A program made the translations under genes and the position numbers. 64,000 bases of DNA from an uncultured Prevotellaceae bacterium (GTDB taxonomy: Bacteria > Bacteroidota > Bacteroidia > Bacteroidales > Bacteroidaceae). The notes under the pieces were generated by a model. It was given only the letters and a program-made list of their open reading frames with translations, searched no databases and was not told the origin of the DNA. Below, piece by piece: positions 1 through 8,053 of this stretch (position 1 is the first letter of the stretch; each line of letters begins with the position of its first letter). The stretch lies in NCBI GenBank assembly GCA_900316685.1, contig ONDS01000017.1, positions 1 to 64,000 of the forward strand, given 5' to 3'.

Positions 1-48
1 TTGCGCCGATGGTACTGCAATGCAATGCGGGAGAGTAGGTAGCCGCCT
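1..48 (+). rRNA. rrf: 5S ribosomal RNA, 3' end (partial)
   Basis: The first bases contain the conserved 3' part of a Bacteroidota 5S rRNA: the GCCGATGGTACTGC loop/helix followed by GGGAGAGTAGGT and a closing GCCGCC strand. The 5' part lies outside the window, so an rRNA operon ends here. A strong terminator follows 10 bases later. The exact 3' end is uncertain by a few bases. Confidence 0.85.
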
Positions 49-58
49 CCTTTTCAAG

Positions 59-98
59 AAGCCCCCTCCACACAAGCGTGGAGGGGGCTTCGCTTTTT
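59..98 (+). terminator. Rho-independent terminator of the rRNA operon
   Basis: A perfect 13-bp stem (59-71 with 78-90) closes a 6-base loop and is followed by a T-run at 93-98. It sits directly after the 5S rRNA. Confidence 0.9.
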
Positions 99-102
99 TG
101 CG

Positions 103-158
103 GATTACTCGGAAAACTCAGATTTCTCAGAAAACTCTGATTACTCGGAAAACTCAGA
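103..158. repeat. Short direct repeats with a 36-bp period
   Basis: The 20-mer starting GATTACTCGGAAAACTC occurs at 103-122 and again at 139-158, with decayed copies around and after them up to about 185. It lies between the rRNA terminator and the histidine kinase gene and has no coding potential that I can support. Confidence 0.7.
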
Positions 159-215
159 AAACTCTGAATAGTCTGATTACTCCGGATTATTCTCATTTCT
201 CATTTCATATTTACA

Positions 216-232
216 CCCTCCCTTTGGGAGGG
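216..232. repeat. GC-rich REP-like palindrome
   Basis: CCCTCCC-TTT-GGGAGGG at 216-232 is a perfect 7-bp inverted repeat followed by GGCCGGGAGG. The same kind of element recurs at 4367-4383 and 4432-4453, and inside the CHAT genes near 55946 and 59932-60001. I read it as one member of an interspersed palindromic family. Confidence 0.6.
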
Positions 233-276
233 CCGGGAGGTATACAATATTTCTCCCTCTTTTCCGTTATGGGTGT

Positions 277-1437
277 ATGCAATGGACGGATAGGATACGT
301 CAGGTGAAGATACTGCTGGTGCTGGCAGCCATCATCATCGCTGTGGCATCGTTGGTGGTGTCACATTATTTGGTGCGCGACCTCTCTGAAGAAGAACATA
401 CCAAGATGGGCGTGTGGGCGGAGGCGATGCACGCTCTGAATATGGCGGATGAGAATACTGACTTGGGGCTGGTGCTCAAGGTCATCGACGAGAATCATAC
501 CATCCCCGTTGTAGTACTGGATAATGCTGGCAATGCGTTGATATTCAGGAATGTAGATATAAAAGGTTCCAACTATGAGGATAGCCTTGCCTATCTCTCG
601 CGGTTGGGACAGCGGCTGAAGAGCGACAAACAGTTCATCACCATATCAGGCGAGTCGGCGGAAGATACGCAGTATGTGTGTTACGACGACTCTGTGATGA
701 TCAAACGATTGTCGATGTGGCCTTACGTGCAACTGGGTATTGTGATGATTTTCGTGGTCATTGCCATCTTCGCCCTCCTCACCTCCAAGCGTGCGGAGCA
801 AAACAAAGTGTGGGTGGGGCTCTCAAAGGAGACAGCCCACCAGTTGGGCACGCCCATCTCCAGCCTCATGGCATGGACGGAGGTGCTCAAGGAGACCTAT
901 CCTGACGATGAACTGTTGCCGGAGATGGACAAGGATGTGAAACGCCTGCAACTCATCGCCGACCGCTTCAGCAAAATCGGGTCGCTGCCGGAACCTGTGC
1001 CAGCGAGCCTCAACGAGGTGATGGACCATGTGATCGACTATATGGACCGCCGCACGTCGAAAAACGTGCAGATGGTGAAGGACTTCCCCGACGAAGATGT
1101 CATCGTGCCCATCAACGCCTCGCTCTTCGAGTGGGTGATCGAGAACCTGTCGAAAAACGCCGTCGATGCCATGGGTGGCGAGGGTGGTCGCATCACCTTG
1201 CATGTAGAGGAGAACGAGCGCCAGGCCATCATCGAGGTGAGCGACACAGGCAAGGGTATCCGCAAGAAAGACCTCTCCAACGTGTTCCGACCGGGCTTCA
1301 CCACGAAGAAACGAGGGTGGGGCCTGGGTCTGTCACTGGCCAAGCGCATCGTCGAGGAATACCACCATGGCAAGATCTTCGTGAAAAGTTCGGAACTCGG
1401 CAAGGGTACCACTTTCCGCATCGAACTGGAGAAGTGA
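277..1437 (+). CDS. Membrane-bound sensor histidine kinase
   Basis: A 386-residue two-component sensor kinase. TM1 spans about residues 11-31 and TM2 about 149-169, enclosing a periplasmic sensor segment of about 115 residues that I do not recognise. The phosphoacceptor H-box (KETAHQLGTPISSL, His188) follows TM2 almost directly, with no recognisable HAMP domain. The ATPase domain has the N-box (ENLSKNAVDAM, 289-299), G1 (DTGKGI, 323-328), F-box (FRPGFTTKK) and G2 (GWGLGLSLA, 347-355). No response-regulator gene is adjacent; only an AraC-like remnant follows, overlapping the stop codon. The ligand and target are unknown. The ATG at 277 gives a normal short cytoplasmic N-terminus before TM1. 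Confidence 0.9.
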   Translation: MQWTDRIRQVKILLVLAAIIIAVASLVVSHYLVRDLSEEEHTKMGVWAEAMHALNMADENTDLGLVLKVIDENHTIPVVVLDNAGNALIFRNVDIKGSNYEDSLAYLSRLGQRLKSDKQFITISGESAEDTQYVCYDDSVMIKRLSMWPYVQLGIVMIFVVIAIFALLTSKRAEQNKVWVGLSKETAHQLGTPISSLMAWTEVLKETYPDDELLPEMDKDVKRLQLIADRFSKIGSLPEPVPASLNEVMDHVIDYMDRRTSKNVQMVKDFPDEDVIVPINASLFEWVIENLSKNAVDAMGGEGGRITLHVEENERQAIIEVSDTGKGIRKKDLSNVFRPGFTTKKRGWGLGLSLAKRIVEEYHHGKIFVKSSELGKGTTFRIELEK

Positions 1438-1559
1438 TGCAGGCGGTGGAAAGAGAACCTACCGCGGGTTTCGCCAACGAGACATCGTCCTTCCGCACCT
1501 TCAAGGCCTTTACAGGCATGGCACCCAAGGAGTGGAGAGAGGAAAACAACGGTTCTTAA
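1437..1559 (+). pseudogene. Remnant of an AraC-family regulator (C-terminal HTH end)
   Basis: A 40-codon frame starts at an ATG overlapping the kinase stop (TGATG) and ends at 1559. It contains GFANETSSFRTFKAFTG followed by MAPKEWREE, the pattern of the last helix-turn-helix of AraC/XylS proteins (GF-x-x-x-S-x-F-x-R-x-F-K-x-x-x-G-x-x-P-x-x-W/Y-R). The rest of the regulator is absent: upstream in the same frame there is only the shadow of the kinase. It is either a decayed 3' end left by a deletion or a very small translated relic coupled to the kinase. Confidence 0.5.
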
Positions 1560-1623
1560 GCGTTTTAAATCAGGAAAATCGCAAAAAAAACGAGATAAAT
1601 TACGCTATCTCGGAAAAAAGTTG

Positions 1624-1631
1624 TAATTTTG
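1624..1631 (+). promoter_or_regulatory. Promoter -7 element for yceD-rpmF-fabH
   Basis: TAATTTTG matches the Bacteroidota -7 consensus TAnnTTTG. Only 8 bases separate it from the ATG at 1640, so the leader would be very short. This argues against the upstream in-frame start at 1532. Confidence 0.65.
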
Positions 1632-1639
1632 CAGCCCGT

Positions 1640-2170
1640 ATGTGTGGTCAGCAAGTCATACAGATAGACCTCGAAGGACTGAACGAGGATGTCCAACGCT
1701 TTTCCTTTGAGTTGGGTGACGCTTTTTTCGCGGCTCAGGCCGTACGTGGAGGCGGACAACCATATAAAGGTAGCGTGGCAGCTCGTATCGATGGTTCAAA
1801 AGGGGTGGGATGCTATGAATTCTCCGTGCATGTGGAGGGAAACATTACTTTGCCATGCGACCGTTGTCTGGACGACATGGAGCAACCCATCACCGCCGAC
1901 AGTCGGTTGGTGGTGAAGCGGGGTGAAGCCGGCGACAATGACGGTGAGGTGCTCATGGTGGATGAGGTACAGCGTATGGTCGACTTGTCATGGTTCGTCT
2001 ATGAGACGTTGGAACTGGCGATACCCATTCAGCACGTACATCCCGAGGGGGCCTGCAATCCCAAGATGTTGGAAGTACTGGCCAACTATGAAGGAGGACG
2101 GGAGGAAGAAAAAGAAACCGACCCCCGTTGGAAAGAACTCGAAAAATTAAGAACAACAATAAACGATTAA
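1640..2170 (+). CDS. yceD: YceD/DUF177 family protein (23S rRNA accumulation)
   Basis: A 176-residue protein of the YceD (DUF177) family, whose bacterial and plastid members are needed for normal 23S rRNA accumulation; the biochemical activity is not established. The family signature is the Cys pair CDRCLDDMEQP (Cys73, Cys76) in the middle, plus an acidic C-terminal third. The next gene, 6 bases on, encodes ribosomal protein L32, which is the usual yceD-rpmF pairing. I chose the ATG at 1640 because a promoter element lies just upstream and the longer frame from 1532 would start before it. Confidence 0.85.
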   Translation: MCGQQVIQIDLEGLNEDVQRFSFELGDAFFAAQAVRGGGQPYKGSVAARIDGSKGVGCYEFSVHVEGNITLPCDRCLDDMEQPITADSRLVVKRGEAGDNDGEVLMVDEVQRMVDLSWFVYETLELAIPIQHVHPEGACNPKMLEVLANYEGGREEEKETDPRWKELEKLRTTIND

Positions 2171-2176
2171 CAGAAA

Positions 2177-2362
2177 ATGGCACATCCAAAAAGAAGACAG
2201 TCAAAGACTCGTACACTTAAGAGAAGAACGCACGACAAGGCCGTAGCACCCACACTCGCAGTATGCCCCAACTGTGGCGCTTACTATGTTTATCATACCG
2301 TATGCCCCACCTGTGGCTACTATCGCGGTAAGGTTGCTATCGAAAAGGCCGAAGTAGAATAA
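2177..2362 (+). CDS. rpmF: 50S ribosomal protein L32
   Basis: A 61-residue basic L32 protein. The N-terminus is the typical MAHPKRRQSKTRTLKRR, and a zinc-binding pair of CPxCG knuckles (CPNCGAYY and CPTCGYYRG) follows. It is the Cys-containing form, as expected when zinc is not limiting. It lies 6 bases after yceD, and its TAA overlaps the fabH ATG (TAATG), so the three genes form one tightly coupled operon linking ribosome assembly to fatty-acid initiation. Confidence 0.97.
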   Translation: MAHPKRRQSKTRTLKRRTHDKAVAPTLAVCPNCGAYYVYHTVCPTCGYYRGKVAIEKAEVE

Positions 2363-3384
2363 TGGGAAAGCGTAGAGCGGTCATCACAGGCGTGGGAGGC
2401 TATGTGCCCGACTATATCCTCAACAATGAGGAACTGTCGCGCATGGTCGAGACCAACGACGAGTGGATTATGACCCGCGTGGGCATCAAGGAGCGCCGTA
2501 TCCTCACCGAAGAAGGATTGGGCACCTCCTATATGGCCCGTAAGGCCGCCAAGCAACTGCTCCAAAAGACGGGAGTGGATCCCGACAGCATCGATGCGCT
2601 GGTCGTGACCACTTCGACGGCTGATTACCAGTTCCCTTCCACAGCGTCCATCGTCTTGGGTAAGTTAGGGCTGAAGAACGCCCATGCCTTCGATTTCTGG
2701 GCTGCTTGCTGCGGATTTATCTACACGCTCGACACCGTAGTGTGTATGATTGAGTCGGGACGTTACAACCGAGTGATCATCATCGGCGCCGACAAGATGT
2801 CGTCGGTGGTGGATTACAAAGACAGGGCCACCTGCCCGTTGTTCGGCGACGGCGCCGGTGCCGTGCTCGTGGAAGCGACAGAGGATGAAGAAGTGGGATA
2901 TAGGGATTCCTATTTCCGTACTGATGGCAAGGGATTGCCCTTCCTTCACCTGAAAGCAGGTGGGTCGGTTTGTCCTCCATCACATTTCACTGTCGACCAC
3001 CGTTTGCACTACCTCTATCAAGAGGGGCGCACGGTGTTCCGCTATGCGGTAACCAACATGAGCGACGACTGTGCCTTGATAGCCGAACGCAATGGACTCA
3101 ACAAGGACAATATAGCGTGGGTTATTCCCCATCAGGCCAATATGCGTATCATCGAGGCGGTGGCCAAACGGCTGGAACTGCCGATGAGCCAGGTGATGGT
3201 CAATATCGAGCACTTTGGCAACACCAGTGCGGGAACCATACCCCTCGCCTTATGGGAATATGAAAGCAGGTTGCGGAAGGGCGACAATATGATCTTTACG
3301 GCTTTCGGTGCCGGGTTCGTACATGGTGCCTCCTATATGAAATGGGGCTACGACGGACAAACGGTCAACGCGCCGGTAAAATGA
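2362..3384 (+). CDS. fabH: 3-oxoacyl-ACP synthase III (KAS III)
   Basis: A 340-residue enzyme that condenses acetyl-CoA with malonyl-ACP to start type II fatty-acid synthesis in the cytoplasm. The catalytic triad is visible: Cys116 in WAACCGF, His257 in VIPHQANMR and Asn287 in EHFGNTSAG. The length is normal. Its ATG overlaps the rpmF stop. A strong terminator 9 bases after the stop ends the yceD-rpmF-fabH operon. Confidence 0.96.
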   Translation: MGKRRAVITGVGGYVPDYILNNEELSRMVETNDEWIMTRVGIKERRILTEEGLGTSYMARKAAKQLLQKTGVDPDSIDALVVTTSTADYQFPSTASIVLGKLGLKNAHAFDFWAACCGFIYTLDTVVCMIESGRYNRVIIIGADKMSSVVDYKDRATCPLFGDGAGAVLVEATEDEEVGYRDSYFRTDGKGLPFLHLKAGGSVCPPSHFTVDHRLHYLYQEGRTVFRYAVTNMSDDCALIAERNGLNKDNIAWVIPHQANMRIIEAVAKRLELPMSQVMVNIEHFGNTSAGTIPLALWEYESRLRKGDNMIFTAFGAGFVHGASYMKWGYDGQTVNAPVK

Positions 3385-3392
3385 AGAAACTT

Positions 3393-3431
3393 AAAAAACG
3401 CATCCTTCCTTATCGTAAGAATGCGTTTTTT
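3393..3431 (+). terminator. Terminator after fabH
   Basis: An 11-bp stem (AAAAAACGCAT at 3393-3403 with ATGCGTTTTTT at 3421-3431), extended by CTT/AAG inside, ends in a T-tract. Confidence 0.88.
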
Positions 3432-3466
3432 TTCTTCACTCCCGAACTCCTAAACTCCTAAATAAA

Positions 3467-4348
3467 ATGCACAAAGCAGGATTCGTCAATATCGTAGGTA
3501 ATCCCAATGTGGGAAAGTCGACGCTCATGAACCAACTCGTGGGCGAGCGCATTTCCATTGCCACCTTCAAAGCGCAGACCACACGACATCGCATCATGGG
3601 CATCGTCAACACGCCTGATATGCAGATCGTGTTTTCCGACACCCCGGGGGTGCTCAAACCCAACTATAAGTTGCAGGAGTCGATGAGAGCTTTCTCGGAG
3701 TCGGCACTTGCCGATGCCGATGTGTTGCTCTACGTGACCGATGTGGTGGAGAGTCCCGACAAAAATGCCGACTTCTTAGAAAAGGTGCGGGAGATGGACA
3801 TACCCGTGTTGTTGCTTATCAACAAGATAGACCAGAGCGACCAAGAGAAGTTGGGCACTCTCGTGGAGACGTGGCATCAACTGCTGCCTGCTGCGGAGAT
3901 ACTGCCCATTTCGGCCAAGAACAAGTTCGGCATCGACATGCTGCTCCGGCGAATACATGAGTTGCTGCCTGACTCGCCGCCTTATTTTGATAAGGACCAG
4001 TGGACCGACAAACCGGCGCGGTTCTTCGTGAGCGAAATCATACGCGAGAAGATATTGTTATACTACGACAAGGAGATACCTTATTCGGTAGAAGTGAAGG
4101 TGGAAGAGTTCAAGGAGGATGAAAAACATATCCGCATCCGTGCCATCATCTTCGTGGAGCGTGATTCGCAGAAAGGTATCATCATCGGCCATCAAGGTGT
4201 AGCCTTGAAGAAAGTCAGTACCGAGGCGAGGAAGTCGCTTGAGCGTTTCTTCGGCAAGAAAATCTTCTTGGAAACCTATGTGAAGGTAGATAAGGACTGG
4301 CGCAGTTCACAGCGCGAACTCGACCAGTTCGGATATAATCCTGAATAA
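3467..4348 (+). CDS. era: GTPase Era
   Basis: A 293-residue essential GTPase that binds the 3' end of 16S rRNA during 30S maturation. The G1 loop GNPNVGKST is at 11-19, G3 DTPG at 58-61 and G4 NKID near 118. The C-terminal third is a KH RNA-binding domain with the Era signature (RDSQKGIIIGHQG, then KKVSTEARKSLE). The length is normal. The gene follows the fabH terminator and precedes der; co-location of era and der fits their shared role in ribosome assembly. Confidence 0.97.
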   Translation: MHKAGFVNIVGNPNVGKSTLMNQLVGERISIATFKAQTTRHRIMGIVNTPDMQIVFSDTPGVLKPNYKLQESMRAFSESALADADVLLYVTDVVESPDKNADFLEKVREMDIPVLLLINKIDQSDQEKLGTLVETWHQLLPAAEILPISAKNKFGIDMLLRRIHELLPDSPPYFDKDQWTDKPARFFVSEIIREKILLYYDKEIPYSVEVKVEEFKEDEKHIRIRAIIFVERDSQKGIIIGHQGVALKKVSTEARKSLERFFGKKIFLETYVKVDKDWRSSQRELDQFGYNPE

Positions 4349-4630
4349 GGAGCATACCCACCTCGGCCCTCTCAAAGGGAGGGTGTAAGGTGCAAGGAGC
4401 AAGGGAATAGTCCGCCAGCGGAGTAACTTTTCCCCTCCTCCGGGGAGGAGGGGAAGGGGTGGTGGCGGTGGGAAGGAAAGCGGTTGGGACCGTTTTTTAC
4501 AAACCACCCCAGCTTGAAGATTTTGTCCGCTTAAGGACTAAATCGCCTTTGAAAAAGGAGGGGAGAAGTTACCCCTCCTGCGCAAAACATCTTTTTAAAC
4601 TCCCAAACTCCTAAAAACATACAAACAGAC
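4349..4630. repeat. Intergenic cluster of REP-like palindromes between era and der
   Basis: This 282-bp gap has no gene. It holds several GC-rich dyads: CCCTCTC-AAA-GGGAGGG (4367-4383), a perfect 10-bp palindrome CCCCTCCTCC-GG-GGAGGAGGGG (4432-4453), and AGGAGGGG with CCCCTCCT (4556-4563 with 4572-4579). Just before der, AACTCCCAAACTCCTAAA is a short motif also seen before era (3440-3460) and before the arginine deiminase gene (38310-38330). No promoter consensus is evident. Confidence 0.65.
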
Positions 4631-5944
4631 ATGGGAAATTTAGTAGCAATAGTAGGACGCCCCAATGTGGGCAAGTCAACGCTTTTCAATAGGCTCACCA
4701 AGACGCGTAGGGCCATAGTTAGCGAGGAGGCGGGCACGACACGTGATCGTCAGTATGGCAAGTGTGAGTGGAACGGAAAGGAATTCTCCGTGGTCGACAC
4801 CGGTGGATGGGTGGTCAACTCCGACGACGTGTTCGAGGAGGAGATACGTAAGCAGGTGATCATTGCCACCGAGGAGGCCGACTTGGTGCTCTTTCTTGTC
4901 GATGTGGGGTCGGGGCTCACTGACTTAGATGCCGATGTGGCTCTTATCCTAAGGAAAACCAAGCTGCCTGTGTTGTTGGTGGCCAACAAGGTGGACAACA
5001 ACGAACAGCAGTATGAGGCCGCCGAGTTCTATAAGTTGGGACTGGGCGACCCCTGGTGCATCAGCTCGGCTACGGGCAGCGGTACCGGCGACCTGCTCGA
5101 TGAGGTGGTCCGTCTGCTCCAGCCCACCGGCGACGATGGGTTGGAAGAGGGCATCCCGCGTTTTGCCGTGGTGGGCAGACCCAACGCAGGCAAGAGCAGC
5201 ATTATCAATGCCTTCATCGGCGAAGATAGAAACATCGTGACGGAGATAGCCGGCACCACGCGCGACAGCATCTATACGCGCTACGATAAGTTCGGTTTCG
5301 ACTTCTATCTGGTGGATACTGCCGGCATACGCAGGAAGAACAAGGTGACTGAAGACCTGGAGTTCTACTCGGTGATGCGCAGCATACGGGCGATAGAGAA
5401 CTCCGATGTGTGCATCCTCATGCTTGACGCCACCCGTGGCATCGAGGCGCAGGATATGAACATCTTCCAGCTTATACAGCGCAACAACAAGTCGTTGGTG
5501 GTGGTGGTCAACAAATGGGACCTGGTGGAAGATAAGTCGCAGGTGGCCGTCAAAACTTTTGAGCAGGCCATCCGCAACCGTATGGCGCCCTTCGTCGATT
5601 TTCCCATCATCTTTGCATCGGCGCTTACCAAGCAACGTATCTTCAAGGTGCTCGAAACGGCCAAACAGGTGTATCTCAACCGCACCGCCAGGGTGGGTAC
5701 GACCAAACTCAACGAGGTGATGCTGCCGCTCATCGAGGCTTATCCGCCACCATCGGTCAAAGGCAAGTACATCAAGATCAAGTATTGCGCCCAGGTGCCG
5801 GGCACGCAGATTCCTTCTTTCGTGTTCTATGCCAACCTGCCGCAGTATGTGAAGGAACCCTATAAGCGGTTCTTGGAAAACAAGATACGTGAGAACTGGA
5901 ACATGACAGGTTGTCCCATCAATGTGTTTGTGCGTCAGAAATAG
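4631..5944 (+). CDS. der: Tandem-domain ribosome-assembly GTPase Der (EngA)
   Basis: A 437-residue protein with two consecutive GTPase domains, the hallmark of Der/EngA, which acts in 50S subunit maturation. The first P-loop is GRPNVGKS (9-16) and the second GRPNAGKS (182-189). Both domains have a DTxG G3 motif, and NKxD motifs are present (NKVD, NKWD). The last 100 residues form the KH-like domain ending in [11 protein letters not shown]. The next gene, a lipoprotein, starts at the base after the stop codon, so the two are probably cotranscribed. Confidence 0.97.
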   Translation: MGNLVAIVGRPNVGKSTLFNRLTKTRRAIVSEEAGTTRDRQYGKCEWNGKEFSVVDTGGWVVNSDDVFEEEIRKQVIIATEEADLVLFLVDVGSGLTDLDADVALILRKTKLPVLLVANKVDNNEQQYEAAEFYKLGLGDPWCISSATGSGTGDLLDEVVRLLQPTGDDGLEEGIPRFAVVGRPNAGKSSIINAFIGEDRNIVTEIAGTTRDSIYTRYDKFGFDFYLVDTAGIRRKNKVTEDLEFYSVMRSIRAIENSDVCILMLDATRGIEAQDMNIFQLIQRNNKSLVVVVNKWDLVEDKSQVAVKTFEQAIRNRMAPFVDFPIIFASALTKQRIFKVLETAKQVYLNRTARVGTTKLNEVMLPLIEAYPPPSVKGKYIKIKYCAQVPGTQIPSFVFYANLPQYVKEPYKRFLENKIRENWNMTGCPINVFVRQK

Positions 5945-6343
5945 ATGAAAGACAAGGCTTTTTGTGCGGCATTGGCGGTACTCTGCTTGACGGGTGTGCT
6001 CTTCGCCTGCTCCAAAGAAAAGGAGCCGGATGATTTGGCTGCCCGTACGGCGGAGTTATATTATGGCTATCTGCTCTCCGGCGACGTAGGCTCGTTCGTG
6101 GAGGGCATGGATGGCTATACGCAATTGCCCGACGCCTATAAGGCCGAGCTGCGTGGCAATGCCGGCATGTATGCCGAGCAACAGAAGAAGGTACATGGTG
6201 GTTTGATGGCTGTAACGGCCGACCGCTGTGAGGCCGACAGTACCGTAGGCGAGGTGATCATGACTTTCGCCTATGGCGACGGCACGAAGGAACAAGTGCT
6301 CGTGCCCATGGTCAGACGTCATGGCTTGTGGTTGATGCGGTGA
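5945..6343 (+). CDS. Small lipoprotein of unknown function
   Basis: A 132-residue protein with a clear lipoprotein signal: a hydrophobic stretch, then the lipobox LFAC with Cys22 as the lipidation site, followed by SKEKEPDD. The mature part resembles small secreted alpha+beta folds of the DUF4878/lumazine-binding type in length and layout, but this is only a suggestion. It abuts the der stop with no gap. Its last 25 bp overlap the 3' end of the convergent mlaF-like gene. Function unknown. Confidence 0.8.
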   Translation: MKDKAFCAALAVLCLTGVLFACSKEKEPDDLAARTAELYYGYLLSGDVGSFVEGMDGYTQLPDAYKAELRGNAGMYAEQQKKVHGGLMAVTADRCEADSTVGEVIMTFAYGDGTKEQVLVPMVRRHGLWLMR

Positions 6344-7107
6344 GTGGTGTCTTCCTTTTCGGCCTGTCGCACTTTCTTGAATAGGTCGGAGGCGAAGACC
6401 AGGTCGTTGAGGTGTTCGTTGTTGGCGCTGATGACCTCGTCTTTGGTCCCTTCCCATTCTTTCCTTCCCTTGTAGATGAAGATAATTTTCTCGCCAATAC
6501 CCATCACGGAGTTCATGTCGTGGGTGTTGATGATGGTGGTGATCTTGAAATCCTTGGTGATACTGGTGAGCAACTGGTCGATGACCAACGATGTCTTAGG
6601 GTCGAGACCTGAGTTGGGCTCGTCACAGAAGAGGTACTTGGGGTTGAGGGAAATAGCACGCGCTATGGCCACACGTTTCTGCATGCCTCCGGATATCTCG
6701 CCCGGGTATTTGCCTTGGGCTTCTATCAAGTTCACTCGGTCAAGGCAGTATTGTGCCCTCTTCACTCGTTCGCGGTAGTTCATGTTGGAGAACATGTCGA
6801 GCGGGAACATCACATTCTCGAGCACACTTAGTGAGTCGAAGAGGGCGGAACTCTGGAAAATCATGCCCATCTCGCGTCTGAGTTCTTTTTTTTCACGTTT
6901 GCTCATGCTCACAAGGTTCCTGCCGTCGTAGAGAACCTCGCCGCTCGTGGGCTCGAGCAACCCTACCAGGTTTTTCATCAGCACGGTCTTGCCCGACCCA
7001 CTCTGGCCTATAATCAGGTTGGTTTTTCCGTTGTCGAAATGGGTGTTGATATCGTGCAACACCTCTTTGTCTTCGAAGGATTTATATAGGTTCTTGACTT
7101 CAATCAT
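6319..7107 (-). CDS. ABC transporter ATPase, MlaF-like (phospholipid transport)
   Basis: A 262-residue ATPase of the MlaF/Ttg2A group, which powers phospholipid movement between the membranes together with an MlaE-type permease. Walker A is GQSGSGKT (34-41), the signature ISGGMQKR (138-145) and Walker B YLFCDEP (158-164), followed by NSGLDP. The MlaE-like permease lies upstream on the same strand, 85 bp away; no MlaD-type substrate-binding gene is in the window. I chose the ATG at 7107 (MIEVKNLYKSF) because it starts the ABC fold directly; the longer frame upstream runs through the intergenic gap. The 3' end overlaps the convergent lipoprotein gene by 25 bp. Confidence 0.9.
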   Translation of the reverse strand: MIEVKNLYKSFEDKEVLHDINTHFDNGKTNLIIGQSGSGKTVLMKNLVGLLEPTSGEVLYDGRNLVSMSKREKKELRREMGMIFQSSALFDSLSVLENVMFPLDMFSNMNYRERVKRAQYCLDRVNLIEAQGKYPGEISGGMQKRVAIARAISLNPKYLFCDEPNSGLDPKTSLVIDQLLTSITKDFKITTIINTHDMNSVMGIGEKIIFIYKGRKEWEGTKDEVISANNEHLNDLVFASDLFKKVRQAEKEDTTHRINHKP

Positions 7108-7192
7108 TTGTAAAAGTGAAGAGTTAAGAATTAAGAGTTGAGAAATACACCCCGTTGGCGAGTTTGTCCTTGCCAATTGCATCAAAGATTTT

Positions 7193-7933
7193 TCATGACA
7201 GCAGTTGTGTGAGGAAGATGTCGCTGAAAAGTATGAGCACACTGCTCGACACTACGGCGTTGGTGCTGGCCACGCCCACCGCCACCGATCCACCTTCCAC
7301 CCTGTAACCATGGAACGAGGAGACGCTGGATATGATGAAGGCGAAAAAGATGCTCTTGATGATACTCATCCACATGAACCACGATTGGAAATCGTGCTGG
7401 ACACCCGTGGTGAGATCCTCCACACTGATCACATTTCCTATGATGGAGGTGGCATAGGCTCCAACGATACCCATGGCGGCACTGAAGACCACCAGGAAGG
7501 GCATGATGGTGACCATGCCGAGAATCTTAGGCAGAATGAGGTAATTGGCGGAGTTCACCCCCATAATGTCGAGTGCATCGATCTGTTGGGTCACACGCAT
7601 GGTGCCCAACTCCGAGGCGATGTTCGAACCCACCTTGCCAGCCAGTATCAGGCACATGATGGACGAGGAAAACTCCAAGAGCATGATTTCGCGCGTGGTA
7701 TAACCAGTGACGAACTTGGGCATCCATGGACTCTGGATGTTGATCTTCATCTGTATGCAGATCACGGCGCCGATGAAGAAAGAGATGAGCAGGACGATGC
7801 CGATGGAATCGACACCTAACGACGCCATCTCCCTGACGTATCTCTTGAAAAACATACGCATCCTTTCAGGACGACCGAATGTTTTCCCCATCAGTATCAA
7901 GTACTGGCCTAATGAACGTAAGTGCTTAATCAT
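7193..7933 (-). CDS. ABC transporter permease, MlaE family
   Basis: A 246-residue inner-membrane permease of the MlaE/Ttg2B family. It has an amphipathic N-terminal segment and about five hydrophobic segments. Family motifs include the FFIGAV segment, the EFSSSIMCLILAGKVGSNIASELGTM region (residues 87-112) and the IDALDIMG coupling motif (118-125). It is cotranscribed with the ATPase gene downstream. The ATG at 7933 follows a good minus-strand promoter; upstream in-frame sequence is only antisense to lptB. Confidence 0.92.
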   Translation of the reverse strand: MIKHLRSLGQYLILMGKTFGRPERMRMFFKRYVREMASLGVDSIGIVLLISFFIGAVICIQMKINIQSPWMPKFVTGYTTREIMLLEFSSSIMCLILAGKVGSNIASELGTMRVTQQIDALDIMGVNSANYLILPKILGMVTIMPFLVVFSAAMGIVGAYATSIIGNVISVEDLTTGVQHDFQSWFMWMSIIKSIFFAFIISSVSSFHGYRVEGGSVAVGVASTNAVVSSSVLILFSDIFLTQLLS

Positions 7934-7951
7934 TTGCTTGTGTTTGGTCTG

Positions 7952-7959
7952 CAAAATTA
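7952..7959 (-). promoter_or_regulatory. Promoter -7 element for mlaE-mlaF
   Basis: On the minus strand the sequence reads TAATTTTG, matching TAnnTTTG, 18 bp upstream of the permease ATG. It is divergent from the lptB promoter. Confidence 0.65.
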
Positions 7960-8006
7960 ACAAAAAAAGCAAAAAAACACAATCACGCGGATGGTTTTTC
8001 TCCACA

Positions 8007-8040
8007 TTTGACGTTATTTGCCCCATTTTTGCTAAATTTG
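8007..8040 (+). promoter_or_regulatory. Promoter for lptB
   Basis: TTTG at 8007-8010 and TAAATTTG at 8033-8040 are separated by 22 bp. The leader before the ATG at 8054 would be only several bases long. Confidence 0.6.
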
Positions 8041-8053
8041 CGGAAAATTTGAC

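Noticed and set aside
1532-1639. N-terminal extension of YceD
   Set aside because: A TAnnTTTG promoter element sits inside it and the family N-terminus begins at 1640.
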